NCBI GenBank assembly: GCA_016869275.1
Contig: VGEO01000003.1
Location: forward strand, 1-64,000
DNA: 64,000 bases
Direction of reading: 5' to 3'
Source: Alphaproteobacteria bacterium
GTDB lineage: Bacteria > Pseudomonadota > Alphaproteobacteria > SHVV01
Part shown: positions 31,232 to 40,934 of the stretch, one piece after another
Layout: every line of letters starts with the position of its first letter
How positions within the stretch are numbered: the stretch's first letter is position 1
Notes under the pieces: generated by a model
What the model was told of the DNA's origin: nothing
Database searches by the model: none
The model's input: only the letters and a program-made list of their open reading frames with translations
Translations under genes and position numbers: made by a program

Positions 31232-32440
31232 ATGAAAGACGACGTGAAAAAAGTCGTGCTCGCCTATTCCGGCGGGCTCGACACCTCGGTGATCCTGCGC
31301 TGGCTGCAGGAGACCTACCGTTGCGAGGTCGTAACCTTCACCGCCGATCTCGGCCAGGGCGAGGAACTCGAACCGGCGCGGGCCAAGGCCGAACGGATGG
31401 GGGCCAAGGAGATCTTCATCGAGGATCTGCGCGAGACCTTCGTCAAGGACTACGTGTTCCCGATGTTCCGGGCCAACGCGCTCTACGAAGGGCTCTATCT
31501 GCTCGGCACCTCGATCGCGCGGCCCTTGATCGCCAAGCGCCAGATCGAGATAGCGGCCAAGGTCGGGGCCGACGCGGTCGCCCACGGCGCCACCGGCAAA
31601 GGCAATGACCAAGTCCGGTTCGAGCTTTCCTACTATGCGCTCAATCCGCACATCCGGGTGATCGCACCGTGGCGCGAGTGGCAGCTCACCTCGCGCACCA
31701 AGCTGCTCGAATACGCCGAAATGCACCAGATTCCGATCGCCCGCGACAAGCGGGGCGAGCCGCCGTTCTCGGTCGACGCCAACCTCCTCCACACCTCGAG
31801 CGAGGGCAAAATCCTCGAGGACCCGTGGGTCGAGGCCGACCCGATCGTCTATTCGCGGACCCGCTCGCCTGAGGAAGCGCCCGACCAGCCGCATTATGTC
31901 GAGATCGAGTTCGAGCGCGGCGATGCGGTCGCAGTCGACGGCGTCAAACTGTCGCCGGCCGCGCTGCTCGCGCGGCTCAACGCGCTCGGTCGCGAGCACG
32001 GAATCGGGCGGCTCGATCTGGTGGAGAACCGCTTCGTCGGCATGAAGTCGCGCGGCGTCTACGAAACGCCGGGCGGCACCATCTTGCTCGCCGCCCACCG
32101 CGGCATCGAAAGCATTACCCTGGATCGCGGCGCCGCCCACTTGAAGGACGACGTCATGCCGCGCTACGCCGAGCTCATCTACTTCGGGTTCTGGTTCTCG
32201 CCCGAGCGCGACATGCTGCAGGCGCTGATCGACAAGAGCCAAGAGAGTGTCACCGGGACGGTGCGGCTCAAGCTCTACAAGGGGAGTGCATCGGTGGTTG
32301 GGCGCAAATCGCCGAACAGTCTCTATTCGCTCGCGCACGTCACGTTCGAAGAAGATTCGGTCTACGACCAGCGCGACGCGGCCGGCTTCATCAAGCTGAA
32401 TGCGTTACGGCTTCGGCTGCTGCGGAGCCGGAAGCGCTAG
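31232..32440 (+). CDS. argG: argininosuccinate synthase
   Basis: [45 protein letters not shown]. Confidence 0.97.
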   Translation: MKDDVKKVVLAYSGGLDTSVILRWLQETYRCEVVTFTADLGQGEELEPARAKAERMGAKEIFIEDLRETFVKDYVFPMFRANALYEGLYLLGTSIARPLIAKRQIEIAAKVGADAVAHGATGKGNDQVRFELSYYALNPHIRVIAPWREWQLTSRTKLLEYAEMHQIPIARDKRGEPPFSVDANLLHTSSEGKILEDPWVEADPIVYSRTRSPEEAPDQPHYVEIEFERGDAVAVDGVKLSPAALLARLNALGREHGIGRLDLVENRFVGMKSRGVYETPGGTILLAAHRGIESITLDRGAAHLKDDVMPRYAELIYFGFWFSPERDMLQALIDKSQESVTGTVRLKLYKGSASVVGRKSPNSLYSLAHVTFEEDSVYDQRDAAGFIKLNALRLRLLRSRKR

Positions 32441-32609
32441 GCACGGACGGTCCAGCCCGCCGGGCGACGACATCGCGGACCAAGCCGTAGACGTAGCCGG
32501 CACGAAGCCGCATTCGACCGTTCCGGCCGAGCGCGCCCCGTGGTGAAGGAGCGTGGTCTTCCCTACTCGATGACCGCCGGTCACGATCAATGGATGCCCG
32601 GGTTTAAGA

Positions 32610-33506
32610 TTACTGATCCAATTCTAATCCCCTTTGCCGACAAGCTGCTTCGTAGGTGTTCTCCAGCAGGCAAGCGATGGTCATCGGCCCGACCCCGCCA
32701 GGGACGGGCGTGATCGCGCCGGCTACTTCGACCACTTCGGCGAACGCCACATCGCCGACGATGCGGTCCTTACCGTCTGAGCCGGTCACCCGGTTGATCC
32801 CGACATCGATCACGGTCGCCCCCGGGGCGACCCAATCGCCGCGCACAAATTCAGATCGCCCGATCGCGGCCACCACGATCTCGGCGCGCCGGCATTCCGC
32901 GGCGAGGTCGCGGGTCCGGGAGTGGGCGATCGTGACCGTGCAGTTCGCGCGGAGGAGAAGCTGCGCGGCCGGGCGCCCGACCAGGTTCGAGCGGCCGACG
33001 ACCAGCGCGCGACGCCCGTCGAGCGTGCCGAGGGTCCGTTCGAGCAGGATGAGGCAGCCTCGCGGCGTGCACGGCACCAGCCCGTCGCGGCCGGCGGCGA
33101 GCCGGCCGATATTCTCGGGGTGGAGCCCATCGACGTCCTTGGCGGGGTCGAGCGCGTCGATCACGGCGTCGGCGGCGATCGTTTTGGGCAGCGGCAGCTG
33201 GACCAGAATGCCGTTGACGGCGGGGTCGCCGTTCATGACGCCGACCCGGGCCAGGAGATCGGCTTCCGACGCCGTTGCCGGCAACTTGACGTCGATCACC
33301 CGGATGCCGGCGGCGGCCGCGGCTGCGCCCTTGTTGCGTACGTAGATCGCGCTCGCCGGATCGTCGCCGACCAGGAACACCGCGAGCGTCGGGGTGAGCC
33401 CGTGGTCGGCCTTCAAGGCAGCGACCCGCTTGGCCAAGTCGGCCCGCCGCTCGGCCGCGACGGCCTTGCCGTCGATCACCGTGGCGCGGCGCGCGGAAAC
33501 CGCCAT
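32610..33506 (-). CDS. folD: bifunctional methylenetetrahydrofolate dehydrogenase / cyclohydrolase
   Basis: [73 protein letters not shown]. Confidence 0.97.
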   Translation of the reverse strand: MAVSARRATVIDGKAVAAERRADLAKRVAALKADHGLTPTLAVFLVGDDPASAIYVRNKGAAAAAAGIRVIDVKLPATASEADLLARVGVMNGDPAVNGILVQLPLPKTIAADAVIDALDPAKDVDGLHPENIGRLAAGRDGLVPCTPRGCLILLERTLGTLDGRRALVVGRSNLVGRPAAQLLLRANCTVTIAHSRTRDLAAECRRAEIVVAAIGRSEFVRGDWVAPGATVIDVGINRVTGSDGKDRIVGDVAFAEVVEVAGAITPVPGGVGPMTIACLLENTYEAACRQRGLELDQ

Positions 33507-33507
33507 C

Positions 33508-33660
33508 CTAAGGACCAGCGCCGTACCGGACGGCGAGCGCGGAACGCTCGCCCGCCATCGCCACCGTCCCCTCGATCGCGTCGCGCCCGGCCTTGGCCGT
33601 CACGCGCACCGCCACCTCGAGCCCGGTGGGGCCTAGCGCGAGGGGCGAGCGCGAGGGCAC
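33508..33660 (-). pseudogene. 3'-truncated DUF167 (YggU-like) gene fragment
   Basis: GTG start 4 bp past the YggT stop; [50 protein letters not shown] looks like the N-terminal half of DUF167, ending next to the folD ATG. Confidence 0.55.
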
Positions 33661-33663
33661 CGA

Positions 33664-33954
33664 TCAACCGTAATAAGCGATCAGGCGTTTGATTAGATAG
33701 AGCCCGAGCAGGAGCGCGAGCGGCGCGAGATCGACGCCGCCCAAATTCGGGAGCGCGCGCCGGAGCGGACGCAGCGCCGGCTCGGTAATGCGGGCGAGAA
33801 AATCGCCGACCGTGAAGACGAACTGGTTGCGGCGGTTGACGACGTTGAAGGCAACCAGCCACGACAGGATCACGGCGATGATCAGCGCCCACATGTAGAG
33901 GTCGATGACGATGAACAGGACCTCGACGATCGGGTGCATGGGCGCGGTCGGCAT
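33664..33954 (-). CDS. YggT family membrane protein
   Basis: MHPIVEVLFIVIDLYMWALIIAVILSWLVAFNVVN...LGGVDLAPLALLLGLYLIKRL. Confidence 0.93.
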   Translation of the reverse strand: MPTAPMHPIVEVLFIVIDLYMWALIIAVILSWLVAFNVVNRRNQFVFTVGDFLARITEPALRPLRRALPNLGGVDLAPLALLLGLYLIKRLIAYYG

Positions 33955-34046
33955 CGATCAGAGTGGGAGCGGCGGCGATCCAGGCGAACACTATACATTC
34001 GTCGTTTCGACGCCAAGCCGAGGCGCGGCCGCGGCGCGTGCCGCCC

Positions 34047-34075
34047 TTGACCTTTCGGAAGCGCCCACCCATTAT
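34047..34075 (+). promoter_or_regulatory. putative sigma70 promoter of tRNA-Ala
   Basis: TTGACC - 17 bp - CATTAT about 50 bp upstream of the tRNA. Confidence 0.55.
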
Positions 34076-34124
34076 CCGCGCCGCCGTGGCGCTTTTCGGT
34101 CGCCGCGGCAGGTTTCGCGAACGT

Positions 34125-34200
34125 GGGGCAGTAGCTCAGTTGGGAGAGCGCGACGTTCGCAATGTCGAGGTCAGGGGTTCGATTCCCCTCTGCTCCACCA
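34125..34200 (+). tRNA. tRNA-Ala (anticodon CGC), CCA encoded
   Basis: 76-nt cloverleaf: GGGGCAG/CTGCTCC acceptor, CGACG-TTCGCAA-TGTCG anticodon arm, AGGGG-TTCGATT-CCCCT T arm, ACCA end. Confidence 0.95.
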
Positions 34201-34255
34201 ACTTTCCCGCCATCCGCCGAACGCGCCCGCGCGGATCGTTCCGCCGGCGGCCCGC

Positions 34256-34978
34256 TCACGGCTCGGTCCGGATCCACGCTTTGATCTTCTCGACCGTCTC
34301 GCGCTCGATGCCATTGTAGCCATGGTGCGCGCGCACCTCGCAGTCGTCGCCGACCGAGATGCCGCCGCGCATGGCAATCAAAGGCGTCTGGTACCTCTCG
34401 TGTGCCCGCTCAGCGCCCCAGAACGGTGTCACACGGCAGATGTCGTTGGCGTGGTGCACCAATAGGTTGCGGCTCTTCAGCCCGCGGGTGTCGAGGCCGG
34501 AGATCTCGCTGAAGGACGAGGTGTGGATGAAGCCGGCGACTCGGCCATCGATCGTGCGCGCGAGGCTCATCGTCGCGCGCGTGCTGGCGCTCGTCCCGAC
34601 GATGTAGATCTTGACGCCAACGAAGCGGCGCTCGATGTCGGCAACGAGCGCGAGCATGCGTTCGGCGGCGCCGGTCGCGTCGGCCGCGATCGCGACGAAG
34701 TCGGAGTCGGCGAACAATCGGCGCGAGCGGATCAGGAAGTTGCCGCCAAAGCTGAACTTGAGCCTTCCGTCTTCGATTCGTGGTTCGAGGCGCCCGCTTC
34801 CGCCCGGCATCAAGACGACGGCGAAGCGTGGTGCCACGGGCGCATCGGTCACCATATAGGGGATCGTTTCGCCGTCGGGCAGGCGTGCGGTCGTCACGAG
34901 TTCGTCGGCCGCAATCGCCGGGCTCAGGCTCGCCGCCCATAGCGCGAGGACGGCGGTCACGCGGGCGAACGCGGTCAT
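34256..34978 (-). CDS. exported alpha/beta-hydrolase-like protein
   Basis: Signal peptide MTAFARVTAVLALWAASLSPAIAA, FAVVLMPGGSGRLE, IYIVGTSASTRATMSLA. Confidence 0.6.
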   Translation of the reverse strand: MTAFARVTAVLALWAASLSPAIAADELVTTARLPDGETIPYMVTDAPVAPRFAVVLMPGGSGRLEPRIEDGRLKFSFGGNFLIRSRRLFADSDFVAIAADATGAAERMLALVADIERRFVGVKIYIVGTSASTRATMSLARTIDGRVAGFIHTSSFSEISGLDTRGLKSRNLLVHHANDICRVTPFWGAERAHERYQTPLIAMRGGISVGDDCEVRAHHGYNGIERETVEKIKAWIRTEP

Positions 34979-35067
34979 GGACGCGCGATCTCCCATTCTT
35001 TGAGCGGGAAAGGCGGCTTGTGGGCGGGGGGGGGATCAAGCAAGCGCCCGCCGCCGCAACGCCGGGC

Positions 35068-35499
35068 TCAACCAGTGGCGATGTACTGGCGCATCGCGTT
35101 GGCTTCGCTCTCGACCTCTTCGAGCCGGCACTTAACGACGTCGCCGATCGAGATCACGCCGCATAGACGCCCGCGGTCGATGACCGGGAGGTGCCGGATG
35201 CGCTTGGCCGTCATCGTCGACATCAGGTCGTTGACCGAATCGCCGACCGAGCAGGTAACCACGTTCCGGGTCATGACGTCGCTCACGTGACGCGTGAGCA
35301 CGCTCGAGCCGTGCAGCGCGAGGTCGCGCACGATGTCGCGCTCCGATACGATCCCCAGCACGCGCGCGCCGTCGTCGGAAATAACGATCGAGCCGATGTT
35401 GCGTTCCTGCAACGTAGCGACGATGTCGGCGACGGTGGCCGTGGGCGGCGCGGTCAAGACCGAGTTGCCTTTGGCGGCGAGGATCGAAGCGACGTTCAT
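35068..35499 (-). CDS. tandem CBS domain protein
   Basis: Two CBS modules: IGSIVISDDGARVLGIVSERDIVR and IRHLPVIDRGRLCGVISIGDVVK. Confidence 0.94.
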   Translation of the reverse strand: MNVASILAAKGNSVLTAPPTATVADIVATLQERNIGSIVISDDGARVLGIVSERDIVRDLALHGSSVLTRHVSDVMTRNVVTCSVGDSVNDLMSTMTAKRIRHLPVIDRGRLCGVISIGDVVKCRLEEVESEANAMRQYIATG

Positions 35500-35691
35500 G
35501 TCATCCCTCCTCTGGTCCGACGGGCGGTCCGGGGCCGCGCGGCGCGGGGGCCGATCCGCCACGATCAGGCTAAAGTCTACGCCCCGCTCGGACCGCGTGC
35601 CAGCGATCCGACCGCGCTCCGGGCCGCGCCTTGCGGGGTCTGGAAAGATGGGTTATCCCCAGGCCGGTTTCTAGCCCACCCGGCCGGCACC

Positions 35692-36384
35692 GTGCCCGAT
35701 CCGATCCTGCTCGTCGTCCATAGCGAACGCTCCGATCCGGGGCGGGTCGCGCGCCAACTCCGGGCGATGGGATACCCGCTCGATTTGCGCCGCCCGAGCG
35801 GCGGCGATCCGCTGCCGCCGACGATGGATGGCCACGCCGGCGCGGTCGTGTTCGGCGGACCGATGAGTGCCAACGACGATGGCGCGCTCGATTATATTCG
35901 CCGCGAGCTCGACTGGATTCCGAGCGTGCTCGACTCCGGAAAGCCCTTCCTCGGCATTTGCCTCGGTGCCCAGATGCTGGCGCGCGTGCTCGGTGCCAAG
36001 GTCGAACCGCACCCCGAGCGCAAGGCCGAGATCGGCTACCACCCGGTGCGGCCGGCCCCGGCCGGCCGGCGCCTGTTCGACCGCGAGGCGCGCTTCTACC
36101 AGTGGCACATCGAAGGGTTCGGGATTCCGGCCGGCGCCGAGCTTCTGGCGACCGGCGACATGTTCGCGAACCAGGCGTTCCGCTACCGGGCCGCGTACGG
36201 CATCCAGTTCCATCCCGAGGTGACCGGCCGGATCATGGAGTTCTGGACCACCGTGGCGGCCCAGCGCCTCACGCTTCCCGGCGCCCAGGCCAAGGACGAG
36301 CAGCTTCGCCACCGACCGGCGAGCGAGCGCCACGTACGCGGCTGGCTCAGGCGGTTTCTCGACGTCTGGCTCGACCGCGGCTGA
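35692..36384 (+). CDS. class I glutamine amidotransferase-like protein
   Basis: GICLGAQMLARVLGA nucleophile elbow, FGIPAGAELLA, GIQFHPEV. Confidence 0.92.
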   Translation: MPDPILLVVHSERSDPGRVARQLRAMGYPLDLRRPSGGDPLPPTMDGHAGAVVFGGPMSANDDGALDYIRRELDWIPSVLDSGKPFLGICLGAQMLARVLGAKVEPHPERKAEIGYHPVRPAPAGRRLFDREARFYQWHIEGFGIPAGAELLATGDMFANQAFRYRAAYGIQFHPEVTGRIMEFWTTVAAQRLTLPGAQAKDEQLRHRPASERHVRGWLRRFLDVWLDRG

Positions 36385-36462
36385 AGCGCCGGCGGCGCGC
36401 TCGTCGTGTCGCTTCGGTCGGCCGGCCGGGCCATGACGTCGAACAAGAAACCGCGCTTTTGT

Positions 36463-36927
36463 TTAGTGCTTCAAGGCCTCGCGGATCAGGACCTTGCCGA
36501 CGGTCTCGTCGGTGATGCGCTGGAGCTGCGCTTTCAGGAGATCGACCTGAAGCTTGCCGCCCTTGATGGCCGCGTTACCGTTTCGCGTCAGATATTCGAC
36601 GTAGTTCGACTGCAGCCGCGGGATCGCGGCGACGAGCTTGTCTTCGCGCTCGCCGCCGGTGGTCTCGAAGTCGAGCCCGATCACGAGCCGGGCGGTCACT
36701 TTGCGCTCGTCGAGCACGGTCACGGTGAACGGGTTGAGCTTGAGGAAGCCGACGTCGCCCGAACTCGCGCCCGAACGTTTGAAGGCGGGCGGCGCGTTGA
36801 TCGCAGGCTTTTTCTGCTCGCCTTCCTTTTTAGCCGAAGCCCACGCCGGCGGGGGAACGGCGGCCAGTGCGACGATGATCGCCGCCGCCAGCGTCGGCAC
36901 CGCCCCTCTGCGCCAAAGTCGGGTCAC
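36463..36927 (-). CDS. exported hypothetical protein (weakly FliL-like)
   Basis: Signal peptide, then LKLNPFTVTVLDERKVTARLVIGLDFET...AAIPRLQSNYVEYL. Confidence 0.5.
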   Translation of the reverse strand: MTRLWRRGAVPTLAAAIIVALAAVPPPAWASAKKEGEQKKPAINAPPAFKRSGASSGDVGFLKLNPFTVTVLDERKVTARLVIGLDFETTGGEREDKLVAAIPRLQSNYVEYLTRNGNAAIKGGKLQVDLLKAQLQRITDETVGKVLIREALKH

Positions 36928-36943
36928 TGAATCTCGCTCCTCG

Positions 36944-38149
36944 CTAGGTCGCGCGCCGCTGTTCGACCAGGACGCCTTCGGCGGCCAGCGCCTCGATCTC
37001 GGCTCGAGAATAACCGGCTTCGGCCAGAATTTCGCGGCCCGAGCCCGAAAAGGCCGGCGGCAAACGCCGGAGCGAAGCCGGGGTCCGGCCGAGCTTGGCC
37101 GGGAACCCGGTGCCGCGATAACCGCCCTCTTCGATCACCATGGCCCGATGGCGCGTATGCGGATGCTCCAGGACCGCCGGCACGTCATTGATGGTAGCGG
37201 CCGGAACGCCGAATTCCAGCAGATCCATGTAGACGTTCTCGCCATCGGCGGCGGCAAACAGCGGGATCAGGACGGCTTCGAGCGCGACACGGTTGGCGAC
37301 GCGGTCGGCGTTGTTGCGAAACCGCGGGTCCTCGCCGAGTTCGGGCCGACCGAGCTTGGCGCACAGGCGGCGGAACTGGCCGTTGTTGAGCGCGGCGAGG
37401 AAGATCGGCCGGGTGCGGGTCTCGTAGCGATCGTAAGGCGCCACGTTCGGATGCGAGTTGCCGGTGAGGGTCGGCGTCTTGCCGGTCATGAACCAGTTGG
37501 CGTTCTGCGGGTGCACCAGCGCGACGCCGTTGTCGTAGAGCGTGGTTTCGATGAATTGACCGCGGCCCGAGTTGGTGCGCTCGTGAATCGCCGCCATGAT
37601 CGCGAACGCCGCCATGTAGCCAGTCGCCTGATCGACCACCGCCACGCCAATGCGGATCGCGCCCGACGCCGGGGTGCCGTTGACGCTCATGAGGCCCGAG
37701 AGCGCCTGGGCAACGCCGTCGTAGCCCGGCAGACCGCCGAGCGGGCCATCGGCGCCGAAGCCCGAGATGCGGCAATAGACCAGGCGGGGAAACTTCGGGG
37801 CGAGCACCTCGTGGTAGCCCAAGCCCCAGCGCTCCATGGTGCCGATCTTGAAGTTCTCGATGACGACATCGGCGTTCTCGAGCAGTTTGAGGACCACCGC
37901 GCGGCCGCGGGGCTGCGCGAGGTCGAGCCCGATCGAGCGCTTGTTGCGATTGACGCCGATGAAGTACGCAGCCACGCCGTCCCGGAACGGCGGCCCCCAG
38001 GTCCGGGTTTCGTCGCCCTGGGGCGGCTCGACCTTGATGATCTCGGCGCCGTGGTCGCCCAGGAGCTGGGTACAGAGCGGCCCGCCGAAGACCCGCGAGA
38101 GATCGACCACCTTGAGGCCGGCGAGCGCGCCGCCGCTTGTTTCCGCCAT
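36944..38149 (-). CDS. family III (CaiB/BaiF) CoA-transferase
   Basis: LKVVDLSRVFGGPLCTQLLGDHGAEIIKVEPPQGDETRTWGPPF, NRNKRSIGLDL, ENFKIGTMERWGLGY. Confidence 0.95.
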   Translation of the reverse strand: MAETSGGALAGLKVVDLSRVFGGPLCTQLLGDHGAEIIKVEPPQGDETRTWGPPFRDGVAAYFIGVNRNKRSIGLDLAQPRGRAVVLKLLENADVVIENFKIGTMERWGLGYHEVLAPKFPRLVYCRISGFGADGPLGGLPGYDGVAQALSGLMSVNGTPASGAIRIGVAVVDQATGYMAAFAIMAAIHERTNSGRGQFIETTLYDNGVALVHPQNANWFMTGKTPTLTGNSHPNVAPYDRYETRTRPIFLAALNNGQFRRLCAKLGRPELGEDPRFRNNADRVANRVALEAVLIPLFAAADGENVYMDLLEFGVPAATINDVPAVLEHPHTRHRAMVIEEGGYRGTGFPAKLGRTPASLRRLPPAFSGSGREILAEAGYSRAEIEALAAEGVLVEQRRAT

Positions 38150-38288
38150 CGACTTCCTCCCGAGACACGGGACACACCCTAGCCACGGCTCGCCACGCTG
38201 GCAACGCGCCGAACCGGCTCGATCTCCCCCGACGCAGCAGAAACTGCGCGATCTCCCCGGATGCGGCGGGGACCGCTAGAGTGCAGCG

Positions 38289-39497
38289 ATGGACTTCGGC
38301 GAGTCGGACGAGATCGCGGCGCTGCGCGCGAGCGTCTTGCGTCTGATCGAGCGCGAGATCGAGCCCGCGATCGGCGCGTTCGAGCGCGCCGGCGCGTTTC
38401 CGCGGCCGATCGTCGAAAAAATGGGCGCGGCCGGCTTGTTTGGCGCCGCGTTCCCGGAACGCTTGGGCGGCAGCGCGAGCGGGTTCGCCGCGGTCGCGGC
38501 GATTGCCGAAACGCTCTCCAGACGCCGGCCCGAGTTCGGCTACCTCATGAATATGCAGGCGATGACCTGCCCGTTCACGATCTTCAACTGGGGCACCGAC
38601 GAACAGGCCGAACGGTTCGTGCCCAATGTGATCCAGGGCCGCCGGCTCGGCATGTTCGCGCTGACCGAACCGGGGGGCGGTTCCGACCCGGCCAGCGCGA
38701 TGCAAACCCGCGCGCGGCGCGACGGCGAGGTCTATCGCTTAAGCGGGGCCAAGACCTTCATCACCATGGCCGACGTCGCCGATGTCGGGGTCGTCTTCGC
38801 CAAGACCGACCCGGACGCCGGGCATCGCGGCATCACCGCCTTCATCGTCGAGCCTCTCGGCCAACCCGGCTACCGCGCCGACCCGATCGCGATGCCGGGG
38901 CTGGCGCCGACGTTCCGGAGCTGCGCCGTTTCGTTCGATGAGGTCGCGGTCCCGGCCGCGAACCGGCTGGGCGCCGAGGGTGAGGGCTTCAAGATCGCGA
39001 TGAACGCCTTGGACTACGGCCGCTTGACCGTCGCTGCGCGGCTTACCGGCCTGGCGCAGGGATGTTTCGAGGCAGCGACGGCTTACGCCAATCAACGCGT
39101 CATCGGCGGCCAGGCGATCGCGCGCTACCAGATGGTCCAGCAGGGGATCGCCGACATGGCGGTCGAGATCGAAGCCGCGCGGCTCTTAGTGGCGAAGCTC
39201 GCCTGGACCATGGACCAGGGTGCGCCCGCGACCCGCGCCGCTGCGCACGCCAAATACTTCGCGCAGACGGTCGCCAACCGAGCGGCCCGGACCGCGGCCG
39301 AGGTGTTCGGCGGCTATGCCCTCACCGATGCCTATCCGATCCAGAAGCTCGCAGCTTACGTCGCCGTCCTCACCGCCGGCGAGGGCACCGCCAACGTGCA
39401 ACGGGTCTTGATCGCCGAGGACGCCCTCGGCCTCAAGGACGCGAACCGCCACCCAGTCAGAAACCGGTTGATTCGACCTGCAAACACAAGCTCTTGA
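38289..39497 (+). CDS. acyl-CoA dehydrogenase
   Basis: FALTEPGGGSDPASAMQTRA, GAKTFITMADVADVGVVFAKTD. Confidence 0.94.
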   Translation: MDFGESDEIAALRASVLRLIEREIEPAIGAFERAGAFPRPIVEKMGAAGLFGAAFPERLGGSASGFAAVAAIAETLSRRRPEFGYLMNMQAMTCPFTIFNWGTDEQAERFVPNVIQGRRLGMFALTEPGGGSDPASAMQTRARRDGEVYRLSGAKTFITMADVADVGVVFAKTDPDAGHRGITAFIVEPLGQPGYRADPIAMPGLAPTFRSCAVSFDEVAVPAANRLGAEGEGFKIAMNALDYGRLTVAARLTGLAQGCFEAATAYANQRVIGGQAIARYQMVQQGIADMAVEIEAARLLVAKLAWTMDQGAPATRAAAHAKYFAQTVANRAARTAAEVFGGYALTDAYPIQKLAAYVAVLTAGEGTANVQRVLIAEDALGLKDANRHPVRNRLIRPANTSS

Positions 39498-39738
39498 CGC
39501 CAATGCCGAACGCCTGGCCGTTTTCCTCGCACCGCTCGAGACGGTTCCGTTCGAAGATGAGGACGCGCGCATCGCCGGAACCGTTCGCGCCCAACTCGAG
39601 CGCGAAGGGACGCCGATCGGCGCCTATGATCTGCTCATCGCCGGCCAAGCGCTTCGTCGCGACGCGACGCTGGTCACGGCCGAAGTCGCGGAATTCGCGC
39701 GGGTTTCGGGCCTTCGCTGGGAGAACTGGGTCGCTTGA
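39472..39738 (+). pseudogene. 5'-truncated VapC-like PIN-domain toxin remnant
   Basis: Stop-bounded frame without usual start: FDLQTQALDANAERLAVFLAPLETVPFEDEDARIAGTVRAQLEREGTPIGAYDLLIAGQALRRDATLVTAEVAEFARVSGLRWENWVA*. This is the C-terminal two-thirds of VapC (IGxYDLLIAGxA, TLVTxxVxEFxRVxGLxxENW). Confidence 0.8.
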
Positions 39739-39742
39739 GCGC

Positions 39743-40894
39743 TCAGCCCTCCTCGAACGCGCGCCGCATCTCGCGGGCGATCACGAGCTGCTGGATCTGG
39801 CTGGTGCCCTCGTAGATCCGAAACAGGCGGACGTCGCGGTAGAAATGCTCGACCGGCGTCTCTGCCATGTAGCCGGCGCCGCCGTGGATCTGGACCGCGC
39901 GGTCGGCGGCGCGGCCGACCATTTCGGAGGCGAAGTACTTGCAGCAGGCCGCGTCCATGGTCGTGCGCTCGCCGCGGTCGTAGCGCCCGGCGGTCTCGAG
40001 CACGAGCGCGCGCGCGGCCGAGGCTTCGGTCCGCGAATCGGCGAGCATCGCCTGGATCAGCTGGAAGTCGGCGATCGGCTTTCCGAACTGCCGGCGGTTC
40101 ACCGCATAGCCGACCGACTCGTGGATCAGGCGCTCGGCCGTGCCGACGCAGATGCCCGAGATATGGATGCGGCCGCGGTCCAAGACCTTCATCGCGGTCT
40201 TGAAGCCCTGACCCTCGCGGCCGCCAATGATGTTCTCGGCCGGCACCTCGACATCCTCGAAAAACACGTCGCAGGTCTTGGTACCGCGCTGGCCCATCTT
40301 GGCGTCGGCCTTGCCGAGCCGGATTCCCTTGCTATCGGCCGGAACGATGAAGGCCGAGACGCCGCCGGCGCCGGGGTCGTCCGGGTCGGTGCGCGCCATC
40401 AGAGTGAAGACATTGGCGTAAGGCGCGTTGGTGATGAAGCGCTTGGTGCCGTTGACGACGTAGCGGTCGCCCTTCCGAACCGCGCGGGTCTTGACGCTGG
40501 CGGCATCCGAGCCGACATCGGGTTCGGTCAGCGCGAACGAGCCGACGATCTCGCCCGAGGCGAGTTTGGGCAGCCATTTCTTTTTCTGCTCGGGCGTGCC
40601 GTCGATGACGATCCCTTGGCTGCCGATCCCGATGTTGGTGCCCATTACCGAGCGGAACGCCGGTGCGGTCCAGCCCAGTTCGAACGCGATCTCGACGTCG
40701 GTCACCATGTCGACGCCGAGGCCGCCATACTCGGCCGGGATGGTGAGGCCGAACAGGCCCAAGCGCTTCAGTTCGGCGCGAATTTCGTCCGGGACCTTGT
40801 CCTCTTCCTCGACCCGCTTTTCGAGCGGCACCAGCCGCTCGCGCACGAAGCGCCGGATGGTTTCTTTCAGGTGAGCGCGCGTCTCGAGATCCAT
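39743..40894 (-). CDS. acyl-CoA dehydrogenase
   Basis: FALTEPDVGSDAASVKTRAVRKGDRYVVNGTKRFITNAPYA, IHGGAGYMAETPVEHFYRDVRLFRIYEGTSQIQQLVIAR. Confidence 0.95.
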   Translation of the reverse strand: MDLETRAHLKETIRRFVRERLVPLEKRVEEEDKVPDEIRAELKRLGLFGLTIPAEYGGLGVDMVTDVEIAFELGWTAPAFRSVMGTNIGIGSQGIVIDGTPEQKKKWLPKLASGEIVGSFALTEPDVGSDAASVKTRAVRKGDRYVVNGTKRFITNAPYANVFTLMARTDPDDPGAGGVSAFIVPADSKGIRLGKADAKMGQRGTKTCDVFFEDVEVPAENIIGGREGQGFKTAMKVLDRGRIHISGICVGTAERLIHESVGYAVNRRQFGKPIADFQLIQAMLADSRTEASAARALVLETAGRYDRGERTTMDAACCKYFASEMVGRAADRAVQIHGGAGYMAETPVEHFYRDVRLFRIYEGTSQIQQLVIAREMRRAFEEG

Positions 40895-40934
40895 CGTCGA
40901 GGCTCCTTCCACCGCCGGACCGCGAGGGCGAGGT

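Noticed and set aside
34125-34200. tRNA-Ala as an integration site for a mobile island
   Set aside because: No integrase, no repeated tRNA 3' end noticed downstream; flanking genes look ordinary.
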